Shown in pieces: positions 1-8,484 of a DNA stretch of 64,000 bases. A model generated the notes under the pieces. That model had not been told where the DNA came from. It did no database searches and saw nothing but the letters and a program-made list of their open reading frames with translations. The stretch's first letter is position 1, and each line of letters starts with the position of its first letter. The position numbers and the translations under genes are program-made. Source of the stretch: CAMPKL01 sp963805925 (GTDB lineage Bacteria > Acidobacteriota > Terriglobia > Bryobacterales > UBA6623); assembly GCA_963805925.1 (NCBI GenBank), contig CAWDWB010000009.1:652219-716218 (forward strand). Direction: 5' to 3'.

Positions 1-1
1 T

Positions 2-124
2 CTCTCCATCGAAGAACGCGACGTTGCCGAGCGTTTGAGCGGGGCGATGGCGAAACTGGGGATCCGAGGACGCTTAGACCTCTGGATGTACGCGAAGTTG
101 CGGATTCCTTTGGCGGTATCGTAA
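2..124 (+). CDS. C-terminal end of a gene cut by the window edge
   Basis: An open frame enters from the left edge and runs for 40 codons to a TAA at 122-124. Its composition is protein-like: it ends in an amphipathic, Arg/Leu-rich stretch with the motif WMYAKLRIPLAV. It converges on the next gene, whose stop lies only seven bases away. That is the normal spacing for tail-to-tail genes and supports this as a real 3' end. Too little is present to name a family. Confidence 0.5.
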   Translation, partial: LSIEERDVAERLSGAMAKLGIRGRLDLWMYAKLRIPLAVS

Positions 125-130
125 GAGCGC

Positions 131-877
131 CTACAGGACGCCGCGTTTGCCGCCGCTGCCGACGAAGCGCGGATCTTCCGTATCGACGCGATTGCGCTGG
201 AACGTGCGCCACGAATCGTAGACCGTCTCCCCGACATAGTAAGCGTCCCGGTTGAGACTGTGCTGCTCGGGCAGGTCTTCCTTCTGCGTCGGATTCTTCA
301 ACTGGCGGAACAATACGAAATCCAGATAGGTGAAGGCTCGGAAGTTCGCGCCCTGGAAAGCGATCGAGGAGAACACTTCCGGACACTCTCGGCGCATGAT
401 CGGAGCAGCCGTCTCAGCTGTCGGATCACTATCCATGCTGTTGATCGCGGCCTCGATCTCCTGCAATTCCTTCTCGACGGTAGCCTTGCCGGATTCGTCC
501 CACAGGGCCTTGCGGGCCGCATAAGCGCGGTAGCGGAAGCGGCCGTACAAAGTCAGAATGAGGCCAACGAAGGGCGCCACGAACAGCGAGAGGAACCCCG
601 CGTCGCTTGCTCGCGTCGCCAAGGTCCAGCCCGTATAGGCGAGTAACCCAAGACCCGCCGCTCCAATCGCCATGTGCGCGTAGAAACCTGGTCCGACGAC
701 ATAGCGCGAACGGAAGCCTTTCAACTCCTCCGTCACGGCCTTCAACGCCTCTCTTGCACGCGCCGCTGCGTAGACCGAATGCGACCAATTCAGGTGCACC
801 ATCGACGGCGGATAGTACAGGACGAATAGCTTGTCAGTCGGAACTTCTTGACCGGTAAAAGAGCAGGTCATTGCCAC
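131..877 (-). CDS. Hypothetical protein with two membrane segments
   Basis: A 248-residue protein that I do not recognise. The N-terminal ~60 residues are soluble. Two hydrophobic segments follow at roughly residues 68-88 and 95-112, separated by a short loop, so the protein probably forms a hairpin in the membrane. A charged helical stretch rich in Glu/Lys/Ala comes next (about 115-145), then a soluble C-terminal domain rich in aromatic residues (FRAFTYLDF, YYVGETVYDSW). No signal peptide or enzymatic motif is visible. The gene stands alone: it converges on the partial gene at the window edge and is separated by about 130 bp from the TonB-like gene. Function unknown. Confidence 0.6.
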   Translation of the reverse strand: MAMTCSFTGQEVPTDKLFVLYYPPSMVHLNWSHSVYAAARAREALKAVTEELKGFRSRYVVGPGFYAHMAIGAAGLGLLAYTGWTLATRASDAGFLSLFVAPFVGLILTLYGRFRYRAYAARKALWDESGKATVEKELQEIEAAINSMDSDPTAETAAPIMRRECPEVFSSIAFQGANFRAFTYLDFVLFRQLKNPTQKEDLPEQHSLNRDAYYVGETVYDSWRTFQRNRVDTEDPRFVGSGGKRGVL

Positions 878-1004
878 CTTGCCAATTGCGCGCTGCTAGG
901 CGACGCTCTAGCCCGAAACCGCTTTGCGAGCCGCTCGGACCGAACCTGAGATTATCACAATCAAGGGGGTCAACGCCGTCCTAGGCGCCGCTTGCAGTTA
1001 GCCT

Positions 1005-2543
1005 CTAGCGCAGAGGAATACCGAACAAGGCCTCAACCTCAACCGGTTGGCCGTCACGGTAGGCCGGGTGAAAGTCCCAAGCCCGCACGCTGGCCAAGAT
1101 GCGGTTGTCGGTTTCCGGGTCAAGGCCGGAGACCACGCGCACGCTGTTGATGGCGCCTTCAGCGTCGACCTTGGCGTAAACCACCACGCGAGCCGGCGTC
1201 GTGTAGGGATCGAGATCATCGTAATGGATCCGCGGGCCGACACGGCGGAAGGCGAACGGCGGATCCATCTTCTTGCGGGTCACGATGCGTATGACTCCAT
1301 CCTGAACCTGCAGACCGCTGTTATCCTGTTCGGTCTCGCAGACTTGCAGGATCCACTTGCGGTCAAATCCGGGAACTTGCAAGTAAACCGTGTAGACCGG
1401 ATTGCCCTTCAGTATCCCTGCCGCTTCGGGGATAGCCGGTTCGTCGGAGATGACGATGATGCCGTGCAGCTTGCGCGGAACCGGCCCACGTCCGCGCCAA
1501 GCTTCGCCATAGCCCTCGCCGCCAAACTCACCGATGATGCCCGCACCTACTTCATCGCCGGCGCCAGGTCCGGAACCCAGGCCGGCGCCAGCCGACGACA
1601 ACAGGTCTAGCAGCGTACCGCTGCCGTAGCTTTCGGCCAAGAGCGCACGGATCGCATCGCTCTCAGCATCCGTAAGACCAGCGCCTGCGGCCCCCAGAGA
1701 TCCTTGCGCCGCGCCGACCAGTTCAATCAACGATGGACGGCCTGACGGCGGTTGCCCGCTGCCGGCGCCGCGTATGATCTCCGGCATATTTCCGCGAGCC
1801 ACGGTGAGTTCCGCCGAGGGATCCGCCGCTGTCGGAGCGCTAATCAGTCCAGGATCGGGAATCTTGGGCGCCTCCAAAGCGGCGAACTGCCAAGAAAGAT
1901 CCGGACCAGGTTGAATCGGAATGTTGATCTGGCTCGGCGCCGGGGCATCCGCGGCTAGAGCTTCTCTCTGCGGCGCGACTCTTTCCGGAAAGTCGATCTC
2001 CATGCGCTCGACCAACGCCGGCTCTGGCGGCGGAGGCGGCGGCGCCGGGGCCTGCTCGGCGCCGCCTGCAGGCTTCGGCTCCGGCTTGGGGGCAGGCAGC
2101 CGGTTTCCTCGTCCAGGGTCGTCCTCGTCGCTTAGTTCCGCCTCGCGGGGCGGCGGAGGCGTCTTCACTGGCGGCGGCAGCAGACGCGCTAGATCCGGCG
2201 GCAACTTCAGCGAGGCGTCTTGCGTCTTGAACTGGACGACAACGAAATCATAGGGCCGCACGCGGAACGGGAGCTTGCCCGGCGCGAATTCCTCGACCCA
2301 AGGCAGCAGCGATATCGCCGCCAAGTGTAAGAACACCGAACCGACGAACGCGAGCTGCCGATTCGGGCGACGAGGGGAAATACTCCGGAACAGGCCGTCG
2401 GCTTCGTCGTCCAGGGACGGCGGCGCCAGGAAATCGCCCCCAAACCTGGACCGCACAACAATCAGCAGGGTCCATAGCAACAACCCCGCGGACGAAAGCC
2501 CCAAGATCAGATCCTGAGGCGCTATGTCTGGCAAAGGCGACAT
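1005..2543 (-). CDS. TonB-like energy transducer with C-terminal TonB domain
   Basis: A 512-residue protein. Two hydrophobic segments near the N-terminus (about residues 12-30 and 63-82) are followed by a long Pro-rich and Glu-rich linker (roughly 115-180, with runs such as PPPPPP). A Gly/Ala-rich middle comes next. The C-terminal ~90 residues match a TonB_C domain: PARVVVYAKVDAEG, then VVSGLDPETDNRILASVRAW. TonB proteins pass proton-motive-force energy from ExbB/ExbD to outer-membrane receptors, and some TonB_C proteins in this phylum serve other envelope roles. No exbB, exbD or receptor gene is adjacent. The double N-terminal membrane segment is unlike classical single-pass TonB. The domain call is firm; the transported substrate is unknown. 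Confidence 0.75.
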   Translation of the reverse strand: MSPLPDIAPQDLILGLSSAGLLLWTLLIVVRSRFGGDFLAPPSLDDEADGLFRSISPRRPNRQLAFVGSVFLHLAAISLLPWVEEFAPGKLPFRVRPYDFVVVQFKTQDASLKLPPDLARLLPPPVKTPPPPREAELSDEDDPGRGNRLPAPKPEPKPAGGAEQAPAPPPPPPEPALVERMEIDFPERVAPQREALAADAPAPSQINIPIQPGPDLSWQFAALEAPKIPDPGLISAPTAADPSAELTVARGNMPEIIRGAGSGQPPSGRPSLIELVGAAQGSLGAAGAGLTDAESDAIRALLAESYGSGTLLDLLSSAGAGLGSGPGAGDEVGAGIIGEFGGEGYGEAWRGRGPVPRKLHGIIVISDEPAIPEAAGILKGNPVYTVYLQVPGFDRKWILQVCETEQDNSGLQVQDGVIRIVTRKKMDPPFAFRRVGPRIHYDDLDPYTTPARVVVYAKVDAEGAINSVRVVSGLDPETDNRILASVRAWDFHPAYRDGQPVEVEALFGIPLR

Positions 2544-2681
2544 GGTAGTTTCCGAGAGATCCCGGACCCGTACGACGTTAGTTTAGGGACGTACGTACTC
2601 AGAGGTATATCAGGTGTTCACCGGACCCGCGCCAACCAATCAGCGTAGTGAAATCAGTACTCGTAGTCCCTTCTAACAGAT

Positions 2682-2705
2682 ACGGGCGGCCCGCAAGCCG
2701 CCCGT
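2682..2705 (-). terminator. Hairpin downstream of the coiled-coil gene
   Basis: A perfect 9-bp inverted repeat (ACGGGCGGC/GCCGCCCGT) with a 6-nt loop lies 29 bp beyond the stop of the minus-strand gene ending at 2734. No strong T-run follows on the minus strand, so it is a weak or Rho-assisted terminator candidate. Confidence 0.45.
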
Positions 2706-2733
2706 GTTCCAAACTTCCGCAGCGTGCGCTGGA

Positions 2734-3666
2734 CTATTCTGTGGCGCCGGGAGTCCGCGAACCGTCATCGAGCGGCGTGGCCAGGTAGCCGACAATCCGG
2801 TTCTTCTCGAGTTGGTTCACGACGATCTCGTAAGGAACCTTCGAGCCAATGACGTAGAACTGAATCGGCTCTAGAAGCGTCTTGTTCTTCTTCTGGATCT
2901 CCTTGTCGTCCGCAACAACGTCAATGGTGAAGCGATTTCGCTTTTCGTTCGTATCGCGCAGACGGATCTGAATCCGGCCGACTTTTTGGCTCGTGCGGCT
3001 CTTCTGAATGTCGAACTCGTAGTAGTTGCGCTGTCCCAACCGCTTCAGCGCAGCGAGTTCGGTGCCGTTGGTGGCGACCAGGCCGCTCTGGACTCCGAGG
3101 TCGCCCTTAACCGACTTCAGGTCGGCAATCGTCTTACGCAGTTCTTCCTGAGCGGCAGTGAGATCAGTGCGAACCGTATCAACCTCGCCGGTGAGGGCTC
3201 CGACTCGGGTGCTCGCGGCCGAAGCCACCTCGCTGACTTGATTAATCTGGCCGCCAACAGCCTGCAAGGCCTCTTGGTGCTTTTGCTGTGTCTGTTGAAG
3301 CTGTTTCTCAAGATTGGCGGTTCGACCGATGACTTTCTTCTCAACTTGCACGGCGGCATCGGCGATCTCTTTCTCCGCGGTGGCAACCATGCCCTTGACC
3401 TGGGCAACCTGGGTTCCGACTTCACGGGAAGTGCGATTGACTGAGCCTTCCAGTGCGGCAAACTGTTCGTCGTACACCTGGAACTGGTTGGCCATCTGCG
3501 TCTTCGCTGAGCGCAACTCCAGGTAAAGATAGAGGGTCGCACCGATCAGGACGGCAATTAGAACCAGAAGAACGATCGCGACGGGTGGCACGGATCCCTC
3601 CCCCGAGGCTCCACTGTGACGGCGCGGGCTAGTATGCGGGCGTCTAATCATCTGTTGGTACTCCAT
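2734..3666 (-). CDS. Membrane-anchored coiled-coil protein of unknown function
   Basis: A 310-residue protein. A basic, Ser/Arg-rich cytoplasmic N-terminus (about 25 residues) is followed by one clear membrane helix (about residues 27-49, PVAIVLLVLIAVLIGATLYL). About 140 residues of Gln/Glu/Lys/Ala heptad-like sequence (roughly 55-200) then predict a long coiled coil. The C-terminal ~100 residues form a compact domain containing RIQIRLRDT and NRFTIDVVADD, ending at YLATPLDDG. The layout is a cell-envelope spacer or scaffold with a beta-rich head outside the membrane. It is transcribed away from the flippase-like gene at 3771 and is likely monocistronic, with the hairpin at 2682-2705 behind it. 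An alternative start is the Met at 3651. No specific family recognised. Confidence 0.65.
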   Translation of the reverse strand: MEYQQMIRRPHTSPRRHSGASGEGSVPPVAIVLLVLIAVLIGATLYLYLELRSAKTQMANQFQVYDEQFAALEGSVNRTSREVGTQVAQVKGMVATAEKEIADAAVQVEKKVIGRTANLEKQLQQTQQKHQEALQAVGGQINQVSEVASAASTRVGALTGEVDTVRTDLTAAQEELRKTIADLKSVKGDLGVQSGLVATNGTELAALKRLGQRNYYEFDIQKSRTSQKVGRIQIRLRDTNEKRNRFTIDVVADDKEIQKKNKTLLEPIQFYVIGSKVPYEIVVNQLEKNRIVGYLATPLDDGSRTPGATE

Positions 3667-3770
3667 TCAAGACAGGGGACTTGGCACTTGCAGTGTACCA
3701 TCGAGCAGACGTATCGCCTCCATCCGGGGTTTCCCCTAATCGCAGGATTTATGAAGGCCAGTCCAGAAAA

Positions 3771-4724
3771 ATGACGGGCACATCTCAGCTCCGAAAGGCG
3801 GCCCAAGTTGGGAAACTCCTGGTCCCTGCGGTGATCGCCTTTTTCGTGGGTCGGGTCATCTACGCCAACTGGAGCCAGATCCAGCAGGCGGAATGGGACA
3901 TCAACCCACCGTATCTGATTGCATCTGCAGCACTTTGCGCTCCCTGGTTCTGGGCCAGGCCGCTGGGCTGGAACCTGTTGGTGAACGCCTTCGGCCGTCG
4001 CGTGCCCTTTTCGGCAGTTTACCGGGTCGTACGGCATGCGGAACTAAGCCGCTTCCTACCGGGCGGCATTTGGGCCGTCGCCAGCCGCGTATATCTTGTT
4101 AAAAAATGGCACGTTAAGGCGTCTTCGGCGCTAGCCGCGACCGTTGTAGACCTGGTACTGACGACTCTGGCGGCGCTGATCCCGGCGTTGTGGAGCCTAA
4201 GCGAGGCGTTTCCCGGCCTGGGGAGAGTGCAACAGGTCGTCTTCATCGCCTTCCCGATCGTGTCCATTGCCGTCGTGCATCCGAGACTGCTCAACCTCTG
4301 GGCGGGATTTCTCTTCCGCCGCATCGGACAAGACTACGAAAAACTCGACATTCGCTGGCACACTCTTCTCGGGATTTGGGGCATGTATGCCGGCGCCTGG
4401 GTGCTGCTGTGCGCCGGCGTGGCCATGATGATCCGCGGCGTCATCCAGTTGGGGACGGGCGGAACCACCTTTATGGGATCGAGCTACGCGGTCGCCTGGC
4501 TGGCGGGATCCTTTGCCATGATTTCCCCGGCCGGAATGGGCATCCGCGAAGGCGCTCTGGGCCTGCTGCTTGAGCGTTGGATGCCGACCGGCCCAGCTTT
4601 CACCGTGGCGATCGTGATCCGGCTCTGGCTGCTGGTGATGGAAGTCGCCTGGGTGGGAATCGGCTCGCTGCTGCCGAGGCCGGAACCAGGTCCTGAAGAA
4701 ACTAGTCCTTCAACCGAAACGTGA
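3771..4724 (+). CDS. Lysylphosphatidylglycerol synthase TM-domain (YbhN-like) integral membrane protein
   Basis: About 317 residues of strongly hydrophobic sequence with roughly eight membrane helices. The pattern matches the LPG_synthase_TM/UPF0104 family, including RHAELSRFLPGGIW and SPAGMGIREGALGLLL, where the family has its conserved P-G-G-x-G and G-x-G-x-R-E motifs. Proteins of this family form the flippase half of MprF or act alone in lipid and glycan handling. The soluble aminoacyl-transferase domain is absent here. The open frame reaches back to a TTG at 3681, but the ATG at 3771 is a better start because it directly precedes the first conserved segment. The last 23 bp overlap the convergent PQQ dehydrogenase gene. 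Confidence 0.8.
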   Translation: MTGTSQLRKAAQVGKLLVPAVIAFFVGRVIYANWSQIQQAEWDINPPYLIASAALCAPWFWARPLGWNLLVNAFGRRVPFSAVYRVVRHAELSRFLPGGIWAVASRVYLVKKWHVKASSALAATVVDLVLTTLAALIPALWSLSEAFPGLGRVQQVVFIAFPIVSIAVVHPRLLNLWAGFLFRRIGQDYEKLDIRWHTLLGIWGMYAGAWVLLCAGVAMMIRGVIQLGTGGTTFMGSSYAVAWLAGSFAMISPAGMGIREGALGLLLERWMPTGPAFTVAIVIRLWLLVMEVAWVGIGSLLPRPEPGPEETSPSTET

Positions 4725-6318
4725 ACAGCGAGTCGCCGGACGCCACAGTAACCTGCTGGCGGCCATTGACGGTGTAGGTGATCGGCGAGTTGGCAACCCG
4801 ACCGCCTAGTTGCGTCCGCCAAAGCAGCTTGCCGTTGGTCGCGTCGATGGCGAAGAAGTGGCCCTCCATGCTGCCGGAGAAGAGTAAGTCCGTCGACGTA
4901 GCAAGCAGGCCGCTCTCGGAGACCCCCAGGCTGCTGAACTCCCAACGCATCTCGCCGGTCAGAGGATCGAGTGCGCGGATCGCTCCGGTGCCGTGCTCTT
5001 TTTCTTCCATCGCGTCCGGGTAGACGCGCGCAACCGCACTGCCGTCGTAGCGATTGCCCGGTGTGTAGACCGGTTCGCCTGAATAGAACAAACCCCAGTA
5101 GTCGACCCAACTGGTGAGATAGAACAACTCCGTGCGGGGGCTAAAGGCCGGCGCATACCAGTTCGTCGCGCCCTGAACGCTGGGGAAGACCTTCGTGCCC
5201 GCCTCGCTGGGACTCATGCCCGGCGCCTTGGTCGGGCGCCCTTTCGCGTCGAGGCCCTCGGCCCAAGTTTGCTTGGCGAACGGCTTACCCAATAGGAACG
5301 TTCCGTCCGTGCGGTCCAGAACGTAGAAGAAAGCGTTGCGATTGCCCCAGAGCATAAGCTTGCGCTGCCGGCCTTGGTATTCCATGTCGACCAGGACAGG
5401 CACTTGCACCGAGTCATAGTCCCATTCGTCGTGCGGCGTGAACTGGAAATGCCACTTCAGTTTGCCCGTATCCGGGTCGAGCGCAATGACTGAGTCGGTG
5501 TAGAGGTTGTCGCCCGGACGCACGCCTGCATTCCAGTCAGGACTGGGATTGCCGACGCCCCAGTAGAGAAGATTCAGTTCGGGATCGTAAGAACCCGTAA
5601 CCCAGGCCGATCCGCCGCCGGTCTTCCAGGCGTCGTTCTGCCACGTCTCGTGCCCCTTTTCGCCGGGGCCGGGGACCGTGTTGAAACGCCAGACACGCTC
5701 GCCGGTCTTGGCGTCGTAGGCGTCGAGAAAACCCCGAATGCCGTATTCGCCGCCAGCCGGGCCGATGATGATCTTGTCTTTGACGACCAGCGGGGCCATG
5801 GCAAGCGCATAGCCTTCGTCGTTGTCGACGATCTTCTTTTCCCAAACGAGACGGCCCGTCTTGGCGTCGAGCGCCGTGAGATAGCCGTCCAGCGTACCCA
5901 TATAAACCAGATCGCCAAGCACTGCGACTCCGCGATTGATCTTGCCGCAGCAGACGTTGATGTGCGACGGCAGCCTGTGCTCGTGTTTCCAGAATTCTCT
6001 GCCCGTGGCGGCGTCGAGCGCGACGACATTATCCGGCCCCTCGGTGACGTACATGACGCCGTCCACGACGATCGGAGTCGACTGCCAGGTGTTCGTCGAA
6101 GAGCCTTGATAGACCCACGAGAGCTGCAGGTCGCCGACGTTCTCGCGGTTGATCTGGTCGATCTCACGATAGTGCCGGCCATGATACGCGCCCGAGTAGG
6201 TGGGCCAGTCGGCGGTGTTGCCGTCAGAGGCCACGATGCTTTCGTAGCTGACCTGCGCAAGCAGCGGCGATGCGGCCATGGCGACGGCGGAGAGTGCAAG
6301 ATAGAGAAACTTCATCAT
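4702..6318 (-). CDS. Secreted PQQ-dependent alcohol dehydrogenase, probably lanthanide-type
   Basis: A 538-residue periplasmic quinoprotein. A signal peptide (cleavage after AQ near residue 22) is followed by an eight-bladed propeller with repeated W-motifs. The adjacent cysteines C123-C124 in NVCCGKINRG form the vicinal disulfide typical of PQQ alcohol dehydrogenases. Expected metal and PQQ ligands are E191 and N257, with catalytic D300 in HDEWDYD. D302, two residues on, is the extra aspartate that marks lanthanide-dependent XoxF/ExaF-type enzymes; Ca-dependent MxaF has Ala there. Family enzymes oxidise primary alcohols and pass electrons to cytochrome c. The start ATG overlaps the stop of the cytochrome gene (ATGA), so the pair is coupled. 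The substrate cannot be read from the sequence. Confidence 0.85.
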   Translation of the reverse strand: MMKFLYLALSAVAMAASPLLAQVSYESIVASDGNTADWPTYSGAYHGRHYREIDQINRENVGDLQLSWVYQGSSTNTWQSTPIVVDGVMYVTEGPDNVVALDAATGREFWKHEHRLPSHINVCCGKINRGVAVLGDLVYMGTLDGYLTALDAKTGRLVWEKKIVDNDEGYALAMAPLVVKDKIIIGPAGGEYGIRGFLDAYDAKTGERVWRFNTVPGPGEKGHETWQNDAWKTGGGSAWVTGSYDPELNLLYWGVGNPSPDWNAGVRPGDNLYTDSVIALDPDTGKLKWHFQFTPHDEWDYDSVQVPVLVDMEYQGRQRKLMLWGNRNAFFYVLDRTDGTFLLGKPFAKQTWAEGLDAKGRPTKAPGMSPSEAGTKVFPSVQGATNWYAPAFSPRTELFYLTSWVDYWGLFYSGEPVYTPGNRYDGSAVARVYPDAMEEKEHGTGAIRALDPLTGEMRWEFSSLGVSESGLLATSTDLLFSGSMEGHFFAIDATNGKLLWRTQLGGRVANSPITYTVNGRQQVTVASGDSLFTFRLKD

Positions 6319-7094
6319 TTATCTCCGGCGGCGAGGCGCGCGAGATAGGCGATCACGTCGTCGAGTTCCTTGTCGCTGAGACGGCCTTGATATGAGGGCA
6401 TCGGCGAGTCCGAGACGACCTCATAGCTCCTGAGCTTGGTTTTATCGAGCGAAACGAGCTTGCCGTCCGTCGTGAGCACTTGCAGCGAGAAACTATCTTC
6501 GTTCAACCGCACGCCTTCCACCACTTGACCCTGCGCGGTCACCGCCCGTGCGCGAAAGCTCCGCGGATGGACGCTGCTGTTGGGGTCGGTGATCTCTTTT
6601 TTCAGTCCTTCGGGCGACGTCACCGCGGCGGTCGCGCGAAGGTCAGGACCGAGGCGTCCGCCCTCTTCGCCGACGCGATGGCAGTTGATGCAGCCGCGGT
6701 CGCGAAACAGCTTCGCCCCAGCCTCGGCGTCACCTGTGGCCTGGCCCAAATCGTTGGCGAATGAACGCACGAAAGCGACGACCTGCCAAGTTTCGCGTTC
6801 GTCGAGCGTAAACGCAGGCATATCCGTGCCTGGGATGCCTGTGTGCAGCAAATCGTAGATATCGCCGTCGGTCTTGACGTGGTGCAGCTCGCCGGCGAAG
6901 TTCGGCGTAAATCCCGGCCAACCTTGGCCCTGCTGGCCGTGGCAGTTGGAGCACAGCGGGCGATAGAGCCGAGCTCCGGCGGCGATGTCCGCCGGCGACG
7001 TATAGGCGTTGCGCTCGGAGCGCTCTTGCGCCGGCAAGGCGCCCACGGCAATCGCCAACCCGGCCAACAGAATCCAATGTTTCCCGTTGTGCAT
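6315..7094 (-). CDS. Periplasmic dihaem cytochrome c, electron acceptor for the PQQ dehydrogenase
   Basis: About 259 residues from the Met at 7094, which opens a convincing signal peptide (MHNGKHWILLAGLAIAVGAL, then PAQ). The frame upstream of that Met lacks secretory character. Two haem-c sites are present: C48-S-N-C51-H52 and C135-I-N-C138-H139. Methionine ligand candidates are M92 (DMPAF) and a C-terminal SPMPSYQG. The second domain has the long insertion seen in haem-binding domains of PQQ dehydrogenases and Planctomycete-type cytochromes. The gene precedes and overlaps the PQQ dehydrogenase by four bases, strongly suggesting that it accepts its electrons. It is divergent from the quinone oxidoreductase gene. 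Confidence 0.85.
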   Translation of the reverse strand: MHNGKHWILLAGLAIAVGALPAQERSERNAYTSPADIAAGARLYRPLCSNCHGQQGQGWPGFTPNFAGELHHVKTDGDIYDLLHTGIPGTDMPAFTLDERETWQVVAFVRSFANDLGQATGDAEAGAKLFRDRGCINCHRVGEEGGRLGPDLRATAAVTSPEGLKKEITDPNSSVHPRSFRARAVTAQGQVVEGVRLNEDSFSLQVLTTDGKLVSLDKTKLRSYEVVSDSPMPSYQGRLSDKELDDVIAYLARLAAGDK

Positions 7095-7107
7095 AACCGC
7101 CGGAAGC

Positions 7108-7135
7108 TTAGCACCAATATCGATTTCGATACAAT
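7108..7135 (+). promoter_or_regulatory. Candidate sigma-70 promoter of the quinone oxidoreductase gene
   Basis: TTAGCA (7108-7113), a 16-bp spacer and TACAAT (7130-7135). Transcription would start near 7142, which excludes the in-frame ATG at 7134 and supports the ATG at 7149 with a very short leader. Confidence 0.4.
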
Positions 7136-7148
7136 GCAGGCTCTCGCC

Positions 7149-8117
7149 ATGAAAGCCATACTCGTCACCAAACACGGCGGCCCCGAGGTACTCAGCTACT
7201 CGGACGTCCCGACCCCGACTCCCGGCCCGTCCGAAGCGTTAGTCAAGATTGATGCGACAGGCGTCAACTTCATCGACATCTACTTCCGGACGGGGCTCTA
7301 TAAGGCCGATCCGCCGTTTATCCTCGGCCAAGAGGGAGCCGGCGTGGTGGAAGAGGTCGGCTCCGAAGTGACTTCGGTCAAGCCGGGCGACAGAGTGGCC
7401 TACACAGGCATCCGCGGGACCTACGCCGAGCATCAGGCCGTGGCCGCCGACAAACTCGTCATGGTCCCCGACGGCGTCGATACCAAGCTAGCCGCGGCCC
7501 TCATGCTGCAAGGCATGACGGTGCACTACCTCACGCATTCGACCTATGCGCTGAAACCGGGCGATACATGCCTGATCCATGCTGCCGCCGGCGGAGTCGG
7601 GCTCTTGGCGGTACAGATCGCCAAGATGCGCGGGGCCACGGTCATCGGCACCTGCTCGACCGAAGAGAAGGCCGCAAACGTCCGCGCTGCCGGCGCAGAT
7701 CACGTCATCCTCTACAGCAAGGAAGACTTTGTAGCGCGCGTCAAAGAGATCACCGGCGGCAAGGGCGTCGATGTAGCCTATGACGGAGTCGGACAGACGA
7801 CCTGGGAAGGCAGCCTGAACTGCCTCAAACCGCGCGGCATGCTGGTGTGCTTCGGCAACGCCAGCGGACCGGTGCCGCCCATCGATCCGCTGCGCCTGTC
7901 TGCGGGCGGCTCGCTATTCCTCACGCGCCCGACCTTGAATCACTACATCGCCACCCGCGAAGAACTCGAGTGGCGGGCCACCGACCTGCTCAACTGGGTG
8001 CGCGACGGTAAGCTCGACGTGCGCATCGGCCAGGAGTATCCGCTGACCGAAGCCGCTCAAGCGCAGATCGATCTAGCCGGCCGCAAGACGAGCGGCAAGC
8101 TGATCCTGATCCCCTAA
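7149..8117 (+). CDS. qor: NADPH:quinone oxidoreductase (zinc-free MDR family)
   Basis: A 322-residue medium-chain dehydrogenase/reductase. The N-terminal catalytic fold starts MKAILVTKHGGPEVL and contains ATGVNFIDIYFRTGLY and LGQEGAGVVEEVG, both diagnostic of quinone oxidoreductases. No zinc-binding Cys/His set is present. The Rossmann motif HAAAGGVGLLAVQIAK lies near residues 145-160. Family members reduce quinones or small alpha,beta-unsaturated carbonyls with NADPH in the cytosol. An ATG five codons upstream is possible but overlaps the likely -10 box. The gene converges on the cupin gene with only seven intervening bases and is divergent from the cytochrome/PQQ pair. Substrate is uncertain; family assignment is secure. 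Confidence 0.85.
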   Translation: MKAILVTKHGGPEVLSYSDVPTPTPGPSEALVKIDATGVNFIDIYFRTGLYKADPPFILGQEGAGVVEEVGSEVTSVKPGDRVAYTGIRGTYAEHQAVAADKLVMVPDGVDTKLAAALMLQGMTVHYLTHSTYALKPGDTCLIHAAAGGVGLLAVQIAKMRGATVIGTCSTEEKAANVRAAGADHVILYSKEDFVARVKEITGGKGVDVAYDGVGQTTWEGSLNCLKPRGMLVCFGNASGPVPPIDPLRLSAGGSLFLTRPTLNHYIATREELEWRATDLLNWVRDGKLDVRIGQEYPLTEAAQAQIDLAGRKTSGKLILIP

Positions 8118-8124
8118 ACGCGGG

Positions 8125-8481
8125 CTACTTAAAGTGAATGTCGAACGGCTTGTTCGTGATGAACAGGACCGTCACGTCGTTCTGCGCCGTCGCGCCGTGC
8201 TCCATCTCGGCGCCTTCGTGGAACCAAACGAAAGAGCCCGGGCCGTAGCGGCCTTCGTGCGTGACCAACTCGCCTTCGAGCACATACATGCCGTGTCCGC
8301 AGTGGTGCGTGTGCAGCGGGTTGATGAAGCCGGCGGGGTAGCGTACTAGACGCACTTCCATGCCGGTTTCCGGCTCGACGAAGAGCACCTTGCGGTGAAC
8401 GATCTTACCGGTCGGCTCGTTGAGCACCTCTTCCCAAGGAAGCGTGTTCGAATTGGCGGCAGTGACTGATTTTTCAGACAT
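8125..8481 (-). CDS. Small single-domain cupin
   Basis: A 118-residue cytosolic protein with one cupin barrel. Metal-binding motif 1 is visible as PLHTHHCGHGMYVLEGE (about residues 55-71), with three His and the conserved Glu. Motif 2 is GPGSFVWFHEGAEMEHG (about 79-95). Such cupins bind a metal ion and act as dioxygenases, isomerases or ligand sensors; the sequence does not say which. It starts three bases after the esterase-propeller gene, in the same direction, so the two are very probably co-transcribed. The cupin may act on a product or substrate of that secreted hydrolase. Confidence 0.75.
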   Translation of the reverse strand: MSEKSVTAANSNTLPWEEVLNEPTGKIVHRKVLFVEPETGMEVRLVRYPAGFINPLHTHHCGHGMYVLEGELVTHEGRYGPGSFVWFHEGAEMEHGATAQNDVTVLFITNKPFDIHFK

Positions 8482-8484
8482 GAT

